A DNA stretch of 64,000 bases from Siphonobacter sp. BAB-5405 (lineage in GTDB: Bacteria > Bacteroidota > Bacteroidia > Cytophagales > Spirosomataceae), in NCBI RefSeq assembly GCF_002872335.1, contig NZ_NJAG01000011.1, forward strand, positions 124,001 through 188,000, in the 5' to 3' direction. The position numbers and the translations under genes are program-made. Below the pieces are notes generated by a model. The model made no database searches. It saw only the letters and a list, made by a program, of their open reading frames with translations, and was not told where the DNA came from. Shown one piece after another: positions 17,404-25,821 of the stretch (position 1 is its first letter; each line of letters begins with the position of its first letter).

Positions 17404-19665
17404 TTAGTGTTGACTCCAGTTAAAGGTGAGTCCCAGGAAATACGAACGTCCGTAACTCATCGGAATCGGGCCATTGGTACTATGGGCACTGCCGCCCTCG
17501 GTAGCCGTATTGTTTAATCGGGTTACGTTCAGCAGATTTTTTATGCCGCCCTGTAAGGTTAGGATTTTGAATACGGGTTGAGACAACGACAAATCAAGCC
17601 AGTGGTAGGCCGCCGTTTCGGCAAGCTGCGTCTGTAAATCAGCCGTCGTTTGATACGAAGTGCGTTTGCCGGCGTATTTATAGAAGAGGTTGATCTGCGT
17701 ACGCGATGGCTTAACGGTATAGATGACATTGGCATTGATCTCCGAAGACCAGACAAATTCCGGCAAATCCCGAGAGCTTGACAATTGATTAAAGCGTCCA
17801 ATGTAGGAATACCCAAAATTGGTTTTAAGGTCCTTCCATTGCAGCACATTGTTGAGCGTTAAACCTGCCGTTTTGAACCGATCAATGTTGACGGTACGCA
17901 TGATCTTGGAGTCCGTTGGGTCGTTTCCGTACCCGATCAGATCATGGAAATCGTTGTAAAAGCCCGTAAGCGTTGAACTCAGATATACGGTTTTCTCCTG
18001 CAAGGCTAGCCAGGCTAAGGACCCATTGAAACTGTTGGAGTACTCGGCTTTCAGATTGGGATTCCCCGCAATGGAGTGACTCGCATCGAAGAAACTGAAG
18101 TACAGTTCCCGCAACGCCGGCGAACGAAAACCCCGGGCGTACGCGAGTCGTACATCGAGTTTTTTCGTCAGTGAAAATTTGGTATTCAGCGAAGGAATAA
18201 CGGGCGGAGCATCATACGCCGAATTTCGAATAAAGCGTAAGCCAGGACGGAGTACCAGGCCAGATACGGGCCGGATTTCGGATGAAACGTACAGAGCCAC
18301 ATCCGTAATGGAAGGCGTTCCGCTGATCCGGGCTCCACTGGCGTGATCGCGGTTCAGTTCCAGACCGGGTTGTAGCGATACGGCAGATGAAAGTTTGTAC
18401 TGGGCCGTCGTACGGAACATCACATTTTCGAAACGCGAAAGATCCTGCTGACCCGGATCCGTCGAGAGCGTCCGGCGACCGGTATTCAAATCAATAACCG
18501 TCGATTGGGTGCGACGACTGTAGTCCGTATACGCGGCTACCGCATTCAGACTGAATCGCTCATTTGCTTTCCATTCAGCCTGTCCCTGATGCATCAGTCG
18601 ACGCGTAATGAAATTCTGATCCAGAGCCCGATTGGTATTGGCATTGACCGCTCCTAACGCATTGATTTTTTCGTGTAGCCCATCAAGCCGATACCGAATG
18701 TTGAAGGTTTTCCCCGTGTAACCTACGGTGCCATTTCCTAAACCCTGAGCCTTTCCGTGCCAGTCCTGCGTGCGGGTAGCCGAGTACCCCTGCCAGCCAC
18801 CAAAATCGTTACGAGTACCTCCCGCTGAGAGGGACCAGCCTTTCTTCTGCCAAGTCACATGAGCACTTTCGATGTGAGAGCCTTTCCCGGTAAAAGGAGC
18901 ATATTCCTCCCCTACGCTTTCTTCCTGTACACGGGCCATGACGGAAAGTCGTTCGGTACCGGGTTTCTTCGTGATGATGTTGATGACGCCCGCCAGAGCA
19001 TCCGAGCCGTAGGAAACGGACATGGGGCCTTCCACAATTTCAATGCGGGCGATGGTATTAATGTCGATCTGGTTAAGGCTTTCGCGGGTATCACCGCGGT
19101 CGACCATGGGTACGCCGTCGAGCAGAATTTTTACGTTGCGGCCCGCCATGCCCATGAGTTGAATGTCGGAGGTGCCCAGAGCGGGATCATTGGAAAAGCG
19201 AATGCCTAATTCCGTATTCAATACGCCCACCAGCGAGGTCGCGGCCCGGGCCTGAATGCGTTCCAGTTCAATCGTCCGTACCTGAAAAACGGATTGTCGT
19301 AGGGACTGCGGTTCAAACTGACCCGTCACAACTACTTCCTGAAAATCCTTGTTTTCACTCCGAAGCTGAATATTCAGGGTTGTGGTTTCATTTTCCTTTA
19401 CGTTCAGGGCAAGTTCCTGACTACCCATGCCTACCCGACTCACCCGAATCTGGTACGTACCCGCTTTTAGTTCTTTAAAACGATAGATACCCTGCTGATC
19501 CGAGGCCACCCCGTAAGTTGTGCCTTTAATCACTAACGAAGCAGCTTCTACGGCTTCTCCCTGTGCATCCGTCACTTTGCCCATCACCTGACCCGTTTGA
19601 GCCCATAACAAACTCGTAATCAAGCTAAAAGCCAGTGCGACACTAATGGTTCGAAGGACAGCCAC
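17404..19665 (-). CDS. TonB-dependent haem receptor (HmuR-like)
   Basis: A 753-residue TonB-dependent receptor. After the signal peptide (ending SLLWAQ) comes a carboxypeptidase-like regulatory domain, a FQEVVVTGQFEPQSLRQSV TonB-box/plug start, and a plug with VEGPMSVSYGSDALAGVINI. The barrel contains ARGFRSPALRELY followed by NPNLKAEYSNSFN, the FRAP and NPNL motifs typical of haem/haemoglobin receptors such as HmuR and HemR. The conserved His between these motifs can be matched only tentatively, to the DASHS segment. Haem is imported across the outer membrane using TonB energy. The gene is first in the operon with the HmuY-type lipoprotein, behind a promoter overlapped by a palindrome. Confidence 0.92.
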   Translation of the reverse strand: MAVLRTISVALAFSLITSLLWAQTGQVMGKVTDAQGEAVEAASLVIKGTTYGVASDQQGIYRFKELKAGTYQIRVSRVGMGSQELALNVKENETTTLNIQLRSENKDFQEVVVTGQFEPQSLRQSVFQVRTIELERIQARAATSLVGVLNTELGIRFSNDPALGTSDIQLMGMAGRNVKILLDGVPMVDRGDTRESLNQIDINTIARIEIVEGPMSVSYGSDALAGVINIITKKPGTERLSVMARVQEESVGEEYAPFTGKGSHIESAHVTWQKKGWSLSAGGTRNDFGGWQGYSATRTQDWHGKAQGLGNGTVGYTGKTFNIRYRLDGLHEKINALGAVNANTNRALDQNFITRRLMHQGQAEWKANERFSLNAVAAYTDYSRRTQSTVIDLNTGRRTLSTDPGQQDLSRFENVMFRTTAQYKLSSAVSLQPGLELNRDHASGARISGTPSITDVALYVSSEIRPVSGLVLRPGLRFIRNSAYDAPPVIPSLNTKFSLTKKLDVRLAYARGFRSPALRELYFSFFDASHSIAGNPNLKAEYSNSFNGSLAWLALQEKTVYLSSTLTGFYNDFHDLIGYGNDPTDSKIMRTVNIDRFKTAGLTLNNVLQWKDLKTNFGYSYIGRFNQLSSSRDLPEFVWSSEINANVIYTVKPSRTQINLFYKYAGKRTSYQTTADLQTQLAETAAYHWLDLSLSQPVFKILTLQGGIKNLLNVTRLNNTATEGGSAHSTNGPIPMSYGRSYFLGLTFNWSQH

Positions 19666-19692
19666 GGGGTAATTCTGTTTCGTTATATTTAT

Positions 19693-19707
19693 TTAGATTT
19701 AATCTAA
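19693..19707. promoter_or_regulatory. Palindromic operator of the haem operon
   Basis: TTAGATT and AATCTAA flank a single T, a perfect 7-1-7 palindrome located just downstream of the -7 box at the expected transcription start. The TTAG...CTAA ends resemble DtxR/MntR-family boxes more than Fur boxes. Metal-dependent repression of haem uptake is inferred, not shown. Confidence 0.6.
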
Positions 19708-19714
19708 TTAATCA

Positions 19715-19722
19715 CAAAGGTA
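19715..19722 (-). promoter_or_regulatory. -7 promoter box of the haem operon
   Basis: The minus strand reads TACCTTTG, an exact TAnnTTTG match, 50 bases upstream of the receptor ATG. The upstream -33 region is weak. The palindrome lies immediately downstream. Confidence 0.65.
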
Positions 19723-19781
19723 AAAATGATTCGGAACCCGCAAGCCTTTGCCCGAAAATTTTGATCGGCTTCAAACCAAAA

Positions 19782-19803
19782 AAGACCGCCTTCGGGCGGT
19801 CTT
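19782..19803 (-). terminator. moaE terminator with UUCG-type loop
   Basis: AAGACCGCC at 19782-19790 pairs with GGCGGTCTT at 19795-19803 around TTCG. A T-run follows on the minus strand, about 70 bases after moaE. Confidence 0.85.
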
Positions 19804-19875
19804 GGTAATCCATAAACTTTCCATCAGAAAACACAGGGCGTAAAACGCCTGTTACTCATTCTTTTTCAAGCTGAC

Positions 19876-20286
19876 TTAGGGATGGGCTTCCAGCCATTCC
19901 TCGCCGTTTTCGTAGATTTCTTTCTTCCAGATGGGTACCACCTGTTTTAAGGTATCAATCAACCAGCGGCAGGCTTCAAAGGCATCATTCCGGTGTGGCG
20001 TCGAAACAGCAATGACTACGGCCACCTCACCGATCGACAGGACGCCTTTGCGGTGTACCATCGCCACTTTTTCGACGGGCCAGCGACGCGAGGCCTCTTC
20101 CGCCAGTTCTTTCATTTTCTTAACAGCCATCGAGTCAAACGTCTCGAATTCCAGTCGTACCACGTCCTTGGACTGGTTATGATTTCGAACCGTTCCAATA
20201 AAAACGTCCACCGCTCCGGCTCGTTCGGCCTGTACCGCGTCGATACAGGCAGCAATAGCAATGGGCTGATCCGTGACAGCAATCAT
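19876..20286 (-). CDS. moaE: Molybdopterin synthase catalytic subunit MoaE
   Basis: A 136-residue MoaE. Motifs include GAVDVFIGTVRNHNQSK near the N terminus, FETFDSMAVKKMKELAEEA, MVHRKGVLSIGEVAVVIAVS, HRNDAFEACRWLIDTLKQVVPIWKKE and the C-terminal GEEWLE. The Lys of PIWKKE corresponds to a conserved active-site lysine. Together with MoaD thiocarboxylate it puts two sulfurs into cyclic pyranopterin monophosphate to make molybdopterin. It lies 21 bases after moaD and is co-transcribed with it; moaA diverges on the other side. Confidence 0.95.
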   Translation of the reverse strand: MIAVTDQPIAIAACIDAVQAERAGAVDVFIGTVRNHNQSKDVVRLEFETFDSMAVKKMKELAEEASRRWPVEKVAMVHRKGVLSIGEVAVVIAVSTPHRNDAFEACRWLIDTLKQVVPIWKKEIYENGEEWLEAHP

Positions 20287-20307
20287 ACGTAAAAGTTTGG
20301 TTGAAAA

Positions 20308-20550
20308 TTAACCGCCACTCACGGGCGGAATCAGGGCAATTTCATCCCGTTCGCTCAAGGGTGTTTCGGCCTCGGCATATTCTTCATTGACAGCTACGAG
20401 CAACGACTTCAGCTCCGCCAGCTCCGGATAGCTCGTGCGGACGGACTCCAGCAGTTGCTGTACCCGGGCTCCGGGGGGCAACTGCACGACGTATCGCGAC
20501 TGCCCGATGATATCACGGGTGATTCCGTACAGATGAATTGTTAATTCCAT
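20308..20550 (-). CDS. moaD: Molybdopterin synthase sulfur carrier MoaD
   Basis: An 80-residue ubiquitin-like MoaD, ending ALIPPVSGG. The C-terminal Gly-Gly is the site of adenylation and thiocarboxylation. The N terminus MELTIHLYGITRDIIG fits the beta-grasp family. It supplies sulfur to MoaE. First gene of a moaD-moaE pair and divergent from moaA across 60 bases, so the three genes are probably controlled together. Confidence 0.93.
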   Translation of the reverse strand: MELTIHLYGITRDIIGQSRYVVQLPPGARVQQLLESVRTSYPELAELKSLLVAVNEEYAEAETPLSERDEIALIPPVSGG

Positions 20551-20610
20551 TCTTCAAAGTTGATAAAGCTTGCGGAACAAGTGTTCAAATTTTTCGTTTA
20601 TTTGTTTATC

Positions 20611-21612
20611 ATGCCAATTGATCGCCCACAAATCTATGACAATCACGGACGGCCCATCCAGTATCTGCGATTGGCCGTTACGGATCGCTGTAACCTTCGC
20701 TGCTTTTACTGCATGCCCGAAGAAGGCATTGCCTATCTGCCGAAAAAGCAATTGCTAACCTACGAAGAAATGCTTCGCATCACGTCGGTGTTGGCAGGGC
20801 TGGGCGTACGGAAAGTGCGTATTACCGGGGGCGAACCTTTCGTACGGCATCAACTCCCTAATTTTCTGTACCAGCTCGCCGCTATTGAGGGCATTGACGA
20901 AATCGCAATTACGACGAACGGCGTTTTAACGCAGAAATACATCCCGGATTTGAAGAAAATTGGTGTCAAAACCATCAACTTAAGTCTGGATTCGCTGGAT
21001 CGGCAGCGGTTTTATGAAATTACGCGGCGGGATGAATTTCCCAAAGTGGAAGCCTGTCTTTACGAACTGCTCGACGCCGGTTTTGAAGTGAAGCTGAATG
21101 CAGTAGTAATGGAAGGCCGTAATATTGAAGATCTCATTCCGCTGGCCCGACTCACGGAAAAGTATCCGGTATCCGTGCGTTTTATTGAAGAGATGCCCTT
21201 TAATGGGGAAGGTTCGCATTACCCCACCCTTCACTGGACGTACCGCCGGATTCTGGAACACTTACAGACGGAATTTCCCGACATTCAGAAGCAAATCGAT
21301 CCGCTTAACTCTACTGCTTATCATTACCAGATTCCCGGCTTTCTGGGAAATATCGGCATCATTGCCGCCTTCTCGCGGACCTTCTGCGGCACGTGCAACC
21401 GCATCCGCATGACTGCTCAGGGTACGCTCAAAACCTGCCTGTACGACGATGGCGTATTAAACGTTCGGGATTTAATCCGCAGCGGAATCAGCGACGAAGC
21501 CTTACAACAGGAATTCATCCACGTCTTCCAGAAACGACCGAAAGACGGCTACGAAGCCGAAAACAACCGCCAGTCGCTGGTGCATGAATCCATGACGACA
21601 ATCGGTGGATAA
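20611..21612 (+). CDS. moaA: GTP 3',8-cyclase MoaA
   Basis: A 333-residue radical SAM enzyme that makes the first intermediate of molybdopterin from GTP. The radical SAM cluster motif is CNLRCFYC, followed by RITGGEPF; the second 4Fe-4S site is visible as FCGTCNRIR with a third cysteine in KTCLYDDG. The protein ends in the Gly-Gly needed for activity (MTTIGG). The start is the ATG at 20611 (MPIDRPQIYDNHGRPIQYLR); the frame is open upstream but is not conserved there. A near -7 box ending at 20604 lies only 7 bases before the ATG, so the transcript may be leaderless. A bidirectional terminator follows. Confidence 0.96.
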   Translation: MPIDRPQIYDNHGRPIQYLRLAVTDRCNLRCFYCMPEEGIAYLPKKQLLTYEEMLRITSVLAGLGVRKVRITGGEPFVRHQLPNFLYQLAAIEGIDEIAITTNGVLTQKYIPDLKKIGVKTINLSLDSLDRQRFYEITRRDEFPKVEACLYELLDAGFEVKLNAVVMEGRNIEDLIPLARLTEKYPVSVRFIEEMPFNGEGSHYPTLHWTYRRILEHLQTEFPDIQKQIDPLNSTAYHYQIPGFLGNIGIIAAFSRTFCGTCNRIRMTAQGTLKTCLYDDGVLNVRDLIRSGISDEALQQEFIHVFQKRPKDGYEAENNRQSLVHESMTTIGG

Positions 21613-21626
21613 ACGATTTTCCCAAC

Positions 21627-21659
21627 AAAAACGACCCGTAGATGCTACGGGTCGTTTTT
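21627..21659. terminator. Bidirectional terminator, moaA / TauE gene
   Basis: An A-run and ACGACCCGTAG pair with CTACGGGTCGT and a T-run, around an ATG loop. It sits between two convergent genes and has the sequence of a terminator on both strands. Confidence 0.88.
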
Positions 21660-21674
21660 GTTTAAGAGTATCGA

Positions 21675-22406
21675 TTACGTAAACAATAATTTCAGCGTAG
21701 CAATGAACAAACCCAGAGCCAGGGCATAACGCAAGGTGGGCACGTTGAAACGACGGGCTCCGGCGTAACCGCCCAGCAAGCCCCCCACAAAAGCAAAAGC
21801 CAGCCAATACAAGGTCTGCTGATCAGGTACGTAACCTTTCGTCAGTAACTTCGACAGTCCCGATACGGAATTCACAAAAATGAATAAAGCCGAGATCGCC
21901 GCGGTTTCCTTTAGCTTGGCCCAGTTCATCAGCAATAATACCGGACTCAGGATGATGCCCCCGCCAATACCGAGCATCCCTGAGAGCAGTCCAATCACCG
22001 CTCCTACAGCTAATCCACCGAGTAAGGGAACAGGTGCTGTCGGATCTTCCGTCGTTTTAGGTCGCCAGAGAATGCGGCCAATGGCCAGAATCAGACATAC
22101 GCCCAGTAACTGTTTGTACAATCCCGCACTCAGGGGTATGCCCGCCCCCACAAAGGCCATCGGCACACTGGCCAGAGCGAAAGGCCAGAATTTCGGCCAG
22201 CTAAAGTGCCCGCTCCGATAAAATTGCAGGAAAGAGGACATCGATACAAACAGATTCAGTACCAGTGCGGAAGATTTCATCAATTCGGGCTGCGTACCGA
22301 AGATAGCCAGTACGGCCAGGTATCCACTCGCCCCACCATGCCCCACCGAAGCATACAAAAAGGCCACAATGCCAATGACCAGCATAATTATTACTTCTGT
22401 ATTCAT
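21675..22406 (-). CDS. TauE/SafE-family permease
   Basis: A 243-residue, very hydrophobic protein with about eight transmembrane segments. It starts MNTEVIIMLVIGIVAFLYAS, followed by VGHGGASGYLAV, and repeats the pattern with GMLGIGGGIILSPVLLLMNW, the typical duplicated TauE/SafE (DUF81) motif. The family exports or imports sulfite, sulfonates or similar organic anions; which one cannot be told. It is next to moaA and a ferredoxin-like gene, which hints at sulfur or molybdenum metabolism, but the gene is convergent with moaA and so not in its operon. Confidence 0.88.
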   Translation of the reverse strand: MNTEVIIMLVIGIVAFLYASVGHGGASGYLAVLAIFGTQPELMKSSALVLNLFVSMSSFLQFYRSGHFSWPKFWPFALASVPMAFVGAGIPLSAGLYKQLLGVCLILAIGRILWRPKTTEDPTAPVPLLGGLAVGAVIGLLSGMLGIGGGIILSPVLLLMNWAKLKETAAISALFIFVNSVSGLSKLLTKGYVPDQQTLYWLAFAFVGGLLGGYAGARRFNVPTLRYALALGLFIATLKLLFT

Positions 22407-22555
22407 ACAACCTGAACTAGTACGATCGGAACGTTAAAAGGGCGTTGGCAAGCATTTAACGTTTGGTACAATTTTAGTTTTAAAACAAAAGATGCTTCGC
22501 CCCGATTCTTTTAAAAAGTTAGCGGCACCCCTTACGTGGGACAACCCCTATATTG

Positions 22556-22563
22556 TACTTTTG
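22556..22563 (+). promoter_or_regulatory. -7 promoter box of the ferredoxin gene
   Basis: TACTTTTG matches TAnnTTTG exactly and lies 21 bases before the ATG at 22584. No clear -33 TTTG is seen. Confidence 0.55.
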
Positions 22564-22583
22564 TTTTTTAGCACTTATAAGTA

Positions 22584-22853
22584 ATGAAACCACTACACGA
22601 TACTTGCCCCTGGATGATTTTGATTTGCGAAGGTAGCAAATGCAGTCGTCGCCAGGATGATTTACGCCGAACCTTCAAGCATGAACTGAAAGAACGGGGA
22701 TTGAAAAAACACGTAGAACTGGTCGAGATGGACTGTACCAGCCGCTGTAAGCAAGGCCCCATCGTGGCTATCCAACCAAGTAACCTCTGGCTGGGCGAAG
22801 TACACGAGTCTAACGTTCCCCGTATTCTGGATGAAATGTTTCGGGAAGAATAA
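22584..22853 (+). CDS. Thioredoxin-like [2Fe-2S] ferredoxin family protein
   Basis: An 89-residue protein with cysteines in the pattern of thioredoxin-like 2Fe-2S ferredoxins: CEGSKC near residues 15-20 and CTSRCKQGP near 52-60. An additional Cys lies at residue 8. The domain resembles the NuoE/Shethna-type fold and probably carries a 2Fe-2S cluster for electron transfer in the cytoplasm. It has its own promoter box and stands alone. Its partner is unknown; proximity to moaA and the TauE permease is only suggestive. Confidence 0.82.
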   Translation: MKPLHDTCPWMILICEGSKCSRRQDDLRRTFKHELKERGLKKHVELVEMDCTSRCKQGPIVAIQPSNLWLGEVHESNVPRILDEMFREE

Positions 22854-23237
22854 AGCAGTCTTCGTTCGTAACTAAAAAGCAGCGTACGGCCTCTTTTTAA
22901 ACACCTAGAGTAATTACCCCCTTGTTTAACTAAACTACCGATTTTATCAATCTTACCCGGCAAGCTTCCTACGTTTAAGCTTCCTCAACCTTCATCCCTT
23001 CCTCTAAGTTTTTTATCCAGTGCTCCTTCACTGGCAAGGTCTTTTTCCAATTATCTTCTGTGAATTCTTAGCGACGAGAGCCCAGAAACGGGTTTTCTCA
23101 GCGACCTCGCCAGTAGCTTTACTATCCTGCTGCCGTTTTTCTTTATACGGCTGATTCACTGGGCATACCAGGTTAGCAATTAGTTCGTTTTTTAAGCTAT
23201 CTTTAGAAGCTTGGATAACCCCATTTTCCGCCGATTT
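22854..23237. other. Intergenic region with a possible gene remnant
   Basis: No convincing intact gene. On the minus strand one frame is open from about 23234 back to about 23023 (reading through KNELIANLVCPVNQPYKEKR). If one A is added to the A5 run at 23042-23046, the frame continues about 23 more codons to a stop at 22975. There is no good start codon. This may be a decayed small gene or chance; I cannot assign it. Confidence 0.3.
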
Positions 23238-23245
23238 TATCTTTG
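23238..23245 (+). promoter_or_regulatory. -7 box adjoining the AsmA-like gene
   Basis: TATCTTTG matches TAnnTTTG exactly. Its last base is only 7 bases before the ATG at 23252, so transcription would start at about the A of the start codon: a leaderless mRNA, if the box is used. Confidence 0.5.
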
Positions 23246-23251
23246 TTACGT

Positions 23252-25759
23252 ATGAATTTCCATCACTTCCGACGCTTATCCTTACGCTTGCTTATTCTTT
23301 GCCTGTTGCTGGGAGTGGGATTGATGGCTGTGATTTATGCGTACCGGGATCGGCTTTTCCGGCAGATCAATCAGCAGATCAGTAACCAGATTCGGGGTAA
23401 TTTTCAGGCGGATAACTTTCGGGTTATTTTCTGGGAAGAAGCCACTCCGGGCTTGACGATCATTCTTCAGAATGTACGATTGGAAGATGACCGTCACGAC
23501 CAGCACCATACTGATTTCCTGAATGTTAGAGAAGTACGGGTTCGACTGAGTCTGATTGATTTGTTCCGCCGACAAGTACAGATTAAACACATCCGGGTAA
23601 TTGACGGGTCAGTAACGGCATTTCGGGATGAAACCGGATACGCCAACTGGAGTTTGTTTGAATCGGATAGCCTCACCCGCTCCATTCGCAAAAAGAAAAA
23701 CCCGAATGGATTTTTAGTGGACATCAAGAAAGTCCGGCTGGAAAATGTTCAGGTACATTTCAGTGATTCCCTACGTCATAAATGGTACGGCGGTTTATTT
23801 CGGGATGTAGAATGTCAAATCTCCCGGGATGGCAATCGCATCAAAGCCCGCATCCGGGGTCCGCTGCATTTGGATGGGCTCGCCTTCAACTCCTCCAGAG
23901 GGAGTTTTGGTACGAATCAGGAAACGGATCTTAAACTCAACGTTCAGCTTGATACGGCCCGGAAACTGCTTACACTGCAACCTTCTCGCCTGGTTTTCGA
24001 AAAGAAAGATACGTTACACGCCCACGGGCATTTCCAATTCCATACCCGACGGCCCCCGGACCTTAATCTGTTCCTGCGGGTACAGGGGCTGGCCTTTTCC
24101 AAGACACTGGATTTAATGCCTCGGAAGCTAGCCGTTGCCCTGGGGAAATTTAAGTACTATCCTGATATCAAAAAAGCGAACATACGCATCAGCGGTTCAA
24201 CGGCTCCCGGTTCGGAGCCTCATCTTGATATTCGTTTTGCTTCTGGTCCCGCCCGGATGGAATCGGTACTGGGTTTATTGACGAACCTGCGGGTAGAAGG
24301 CTATTTTACCAACCATCTTGACCCAAAACTAGCAGCGGGCGATGCCAACTCCCGAATACTATTTAGCCATTATTCCGCCGACTGGGACGATGCTTTGCCC
24401 GTCAGCGGCCGGATGGTACTGCATAACCTGCAGCACACGCGAGCCTTTCTAACCACTACGGTAGATACGGATTTGTCTACGCTCAACGAAACGCTCAATG
24501 CGACCAGCTATACTTTGAACGGCGGCAAACTGCGATTAAACGCACAGTACCGGGGACGGGTTGTGAATGTCTTTGACCCCAAAACGGGCGAACTGGCGGG
24601 TTTGCTACGCGGGAACCTGATTGTAGAAGATGGTCAGTTCCGATACCTTACCAGACATCTCAATTTTGACCAGTTAAACGTCCACGCGGTGTTTAATGAA
24701 CGGGATTTGGTGGTAAAGCAAATCCAGACCCGGTTGAATACCAGCCCCATTACGATCCGCGGAACCATCAAAAAGTTAATTCCTTTTCTGACTTCTCCGA
24801 ATACGCGTTTGTACGCCAAGGCCGAAATTTCTTCACCTAATCTGAATTTCAACGCGACCCAGTTTATGCCGCGTTCGCGTAAATCGTCGCCCCGTTTACG
24901 GGAAAAAGCTCGTCGGGACCTGATTGCCAAAGTAGATCGGGTGATTGACCAGTTGGAAACCGATGTAACCGTACGCTTCGACAAATTTCAGTACCGCCAT
25001 TTCAAAGCCTCGCAGGTGAAAGGCGAAATGTTAATTACGCAACGAAAATTACAAATCAGGAATCTGGCCATGAATGCCTTCCAGGGCAATTTCAATTTCT
25101 CGGGTCAGGTGGATTATCTCCGCAGTAACCCTTCCCGAGTCAATGTATCGTATGTACTCAAAAACACCAATGTCCCAGAGCTTTTCCGGGCTTTTGATGA
25201 TTTTCAGCAAACGACAATTACGCACCAGAATCTTCGCGGCCTGTTGAACTCCGAAGGAAAAATCAGCGTCAGGTTGCGACCCGATTACACACTGATTCCC
25301 GGTACGTTCGACGGCTACTTAAACTTCAATTTGCGAAACGGCGAGCTCATTGATTTTAAACCCATTAAAGGTATTCAGCGATTCATATTCAGGAATCGAA
25401 ACTTTGATCATATCCGTTTTGCCACCCTCTCCAATCAGTTCCGCTTCAAAGGACGTGAAATTGAAATGGACAAAATGGGTATCGAATCGACCGCTCTGAC
25501 GCTCTTTGTAGGGGGTACGTATAGCTTTGGTAATCAAACGGACCTGTACGTACAAATTCCGCTCGCTAACCTTCGGAAACGGGATAAGGATTACGAACTG
25601 GCCCGTCTGAACACCAAAGAAGCTCAGGGCTGGACGCTCAATCTGCGGGCGAAAGACGAAGGAAATGAGACCAAAATTCGGCTGGATCTAGGACAGAAAG
25701 TACGGCAACGCAAAGCCAAACGTCAGCAACTGGGTAACGAAACGGTAGATCTTCGTTAA
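23252..25759 (+). CDS. AsmA-like envelope protein
   Basis: An 835-residue protein anchored by one N-terminal membrane segment (residues about 10-30, RLLILCLLLGVGLMAVIYAY), with the remainder a long beta-rich periplasmic part. The pattern of an N-terminal AsmA region (DRLFRQINQQISNQIRGNF, then LQNVRLED) and a C-terminal AsmA_2-like region with FQGNFNFSGQVDYL and IESTALTLFVGGTYSFG fits the AsmA/TamB superfamily in Bacteroidota. Such proteins are thought to form bridge-like grooves that move phospholipids between membranes. The start is the ATG at 23252. The C terminus is basic. The Tat-exported isomerase follows after 62 bases. Confidence 0.8.
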   Translation: MNFHHFRRLSLRLLILCLLLGVGLMAVIYAYRDRLFRQINQQISNQIRGNFQADNFRVIFWEEATPGLTIILQNVRLEDDRHDQHHTDFLNVREVRVRLSLIDLFRRQVQIKHIRVIDGSVTAFRDETGYANWSLFESDSLTRSIRKKKNPNGFLVDIKKVRLENVQVHFSDSLRHKWYGGLFRDVECQISRDGNRIKARIRGPLHLDGLAFNSSRGSFGTNQETDLKLNVQLDTARKLLTLQPSRLVFEKKDTLHAHGHFQFHTRRPPDLNLFLRVQGLAFSKTLDLMPRKLAVALGKFKYYPDIKKANIRISGSTAPGSEPHLDIRFASGPARMESVLGLLTNLRVEGYFTNHLDPKLAAGDANSRILFSHYSADWDDALPVSGRMVLHNLQHTRAFLTTTVDTDLSTLNETLNATSYTLNGGKLRLNAQYRGRVVNVFDPKTGELAGLLRGNLIVEDGQFRYLTRHLNFDQLNVHAVFNERDLVVKQIQTRLNTSPITIRGTIKKLIPFLTSPNTRLYAKAEISSPNLNFNATQFMPRSRKSSPRLREKARRDLIAKVDRVIDQLETDVTVRFDKFQYRHFKASQVKGEMLITQRKLQIRNLAMNAFQGNFNFSGQVDYLRSNPSRVNVSYVLKNTNVPELFRAFDDFQQTTITHQNLRGLLNSEGKISVRLRPDYTLIPGTFDGYLNFNLRNGELIDFKPIKGIQRFIFRNRNFDHIRFATLSNQFRFKGREIEMDKMGIESTALTLFVGGTYSFGNQTDLYVQIPLANLRKRDKDYELARLNTKEAQGWTLNLRAKDEGNETKIRLDLGQKVRQRKAKRQQLGNETVDLR

Positions 25760-25821
25760 AACCGGATTACCTTTCAGGGGAAAAAGGGGCTTTTACCGTC
25801 TCTTTCTAAACTCTGAACCGT

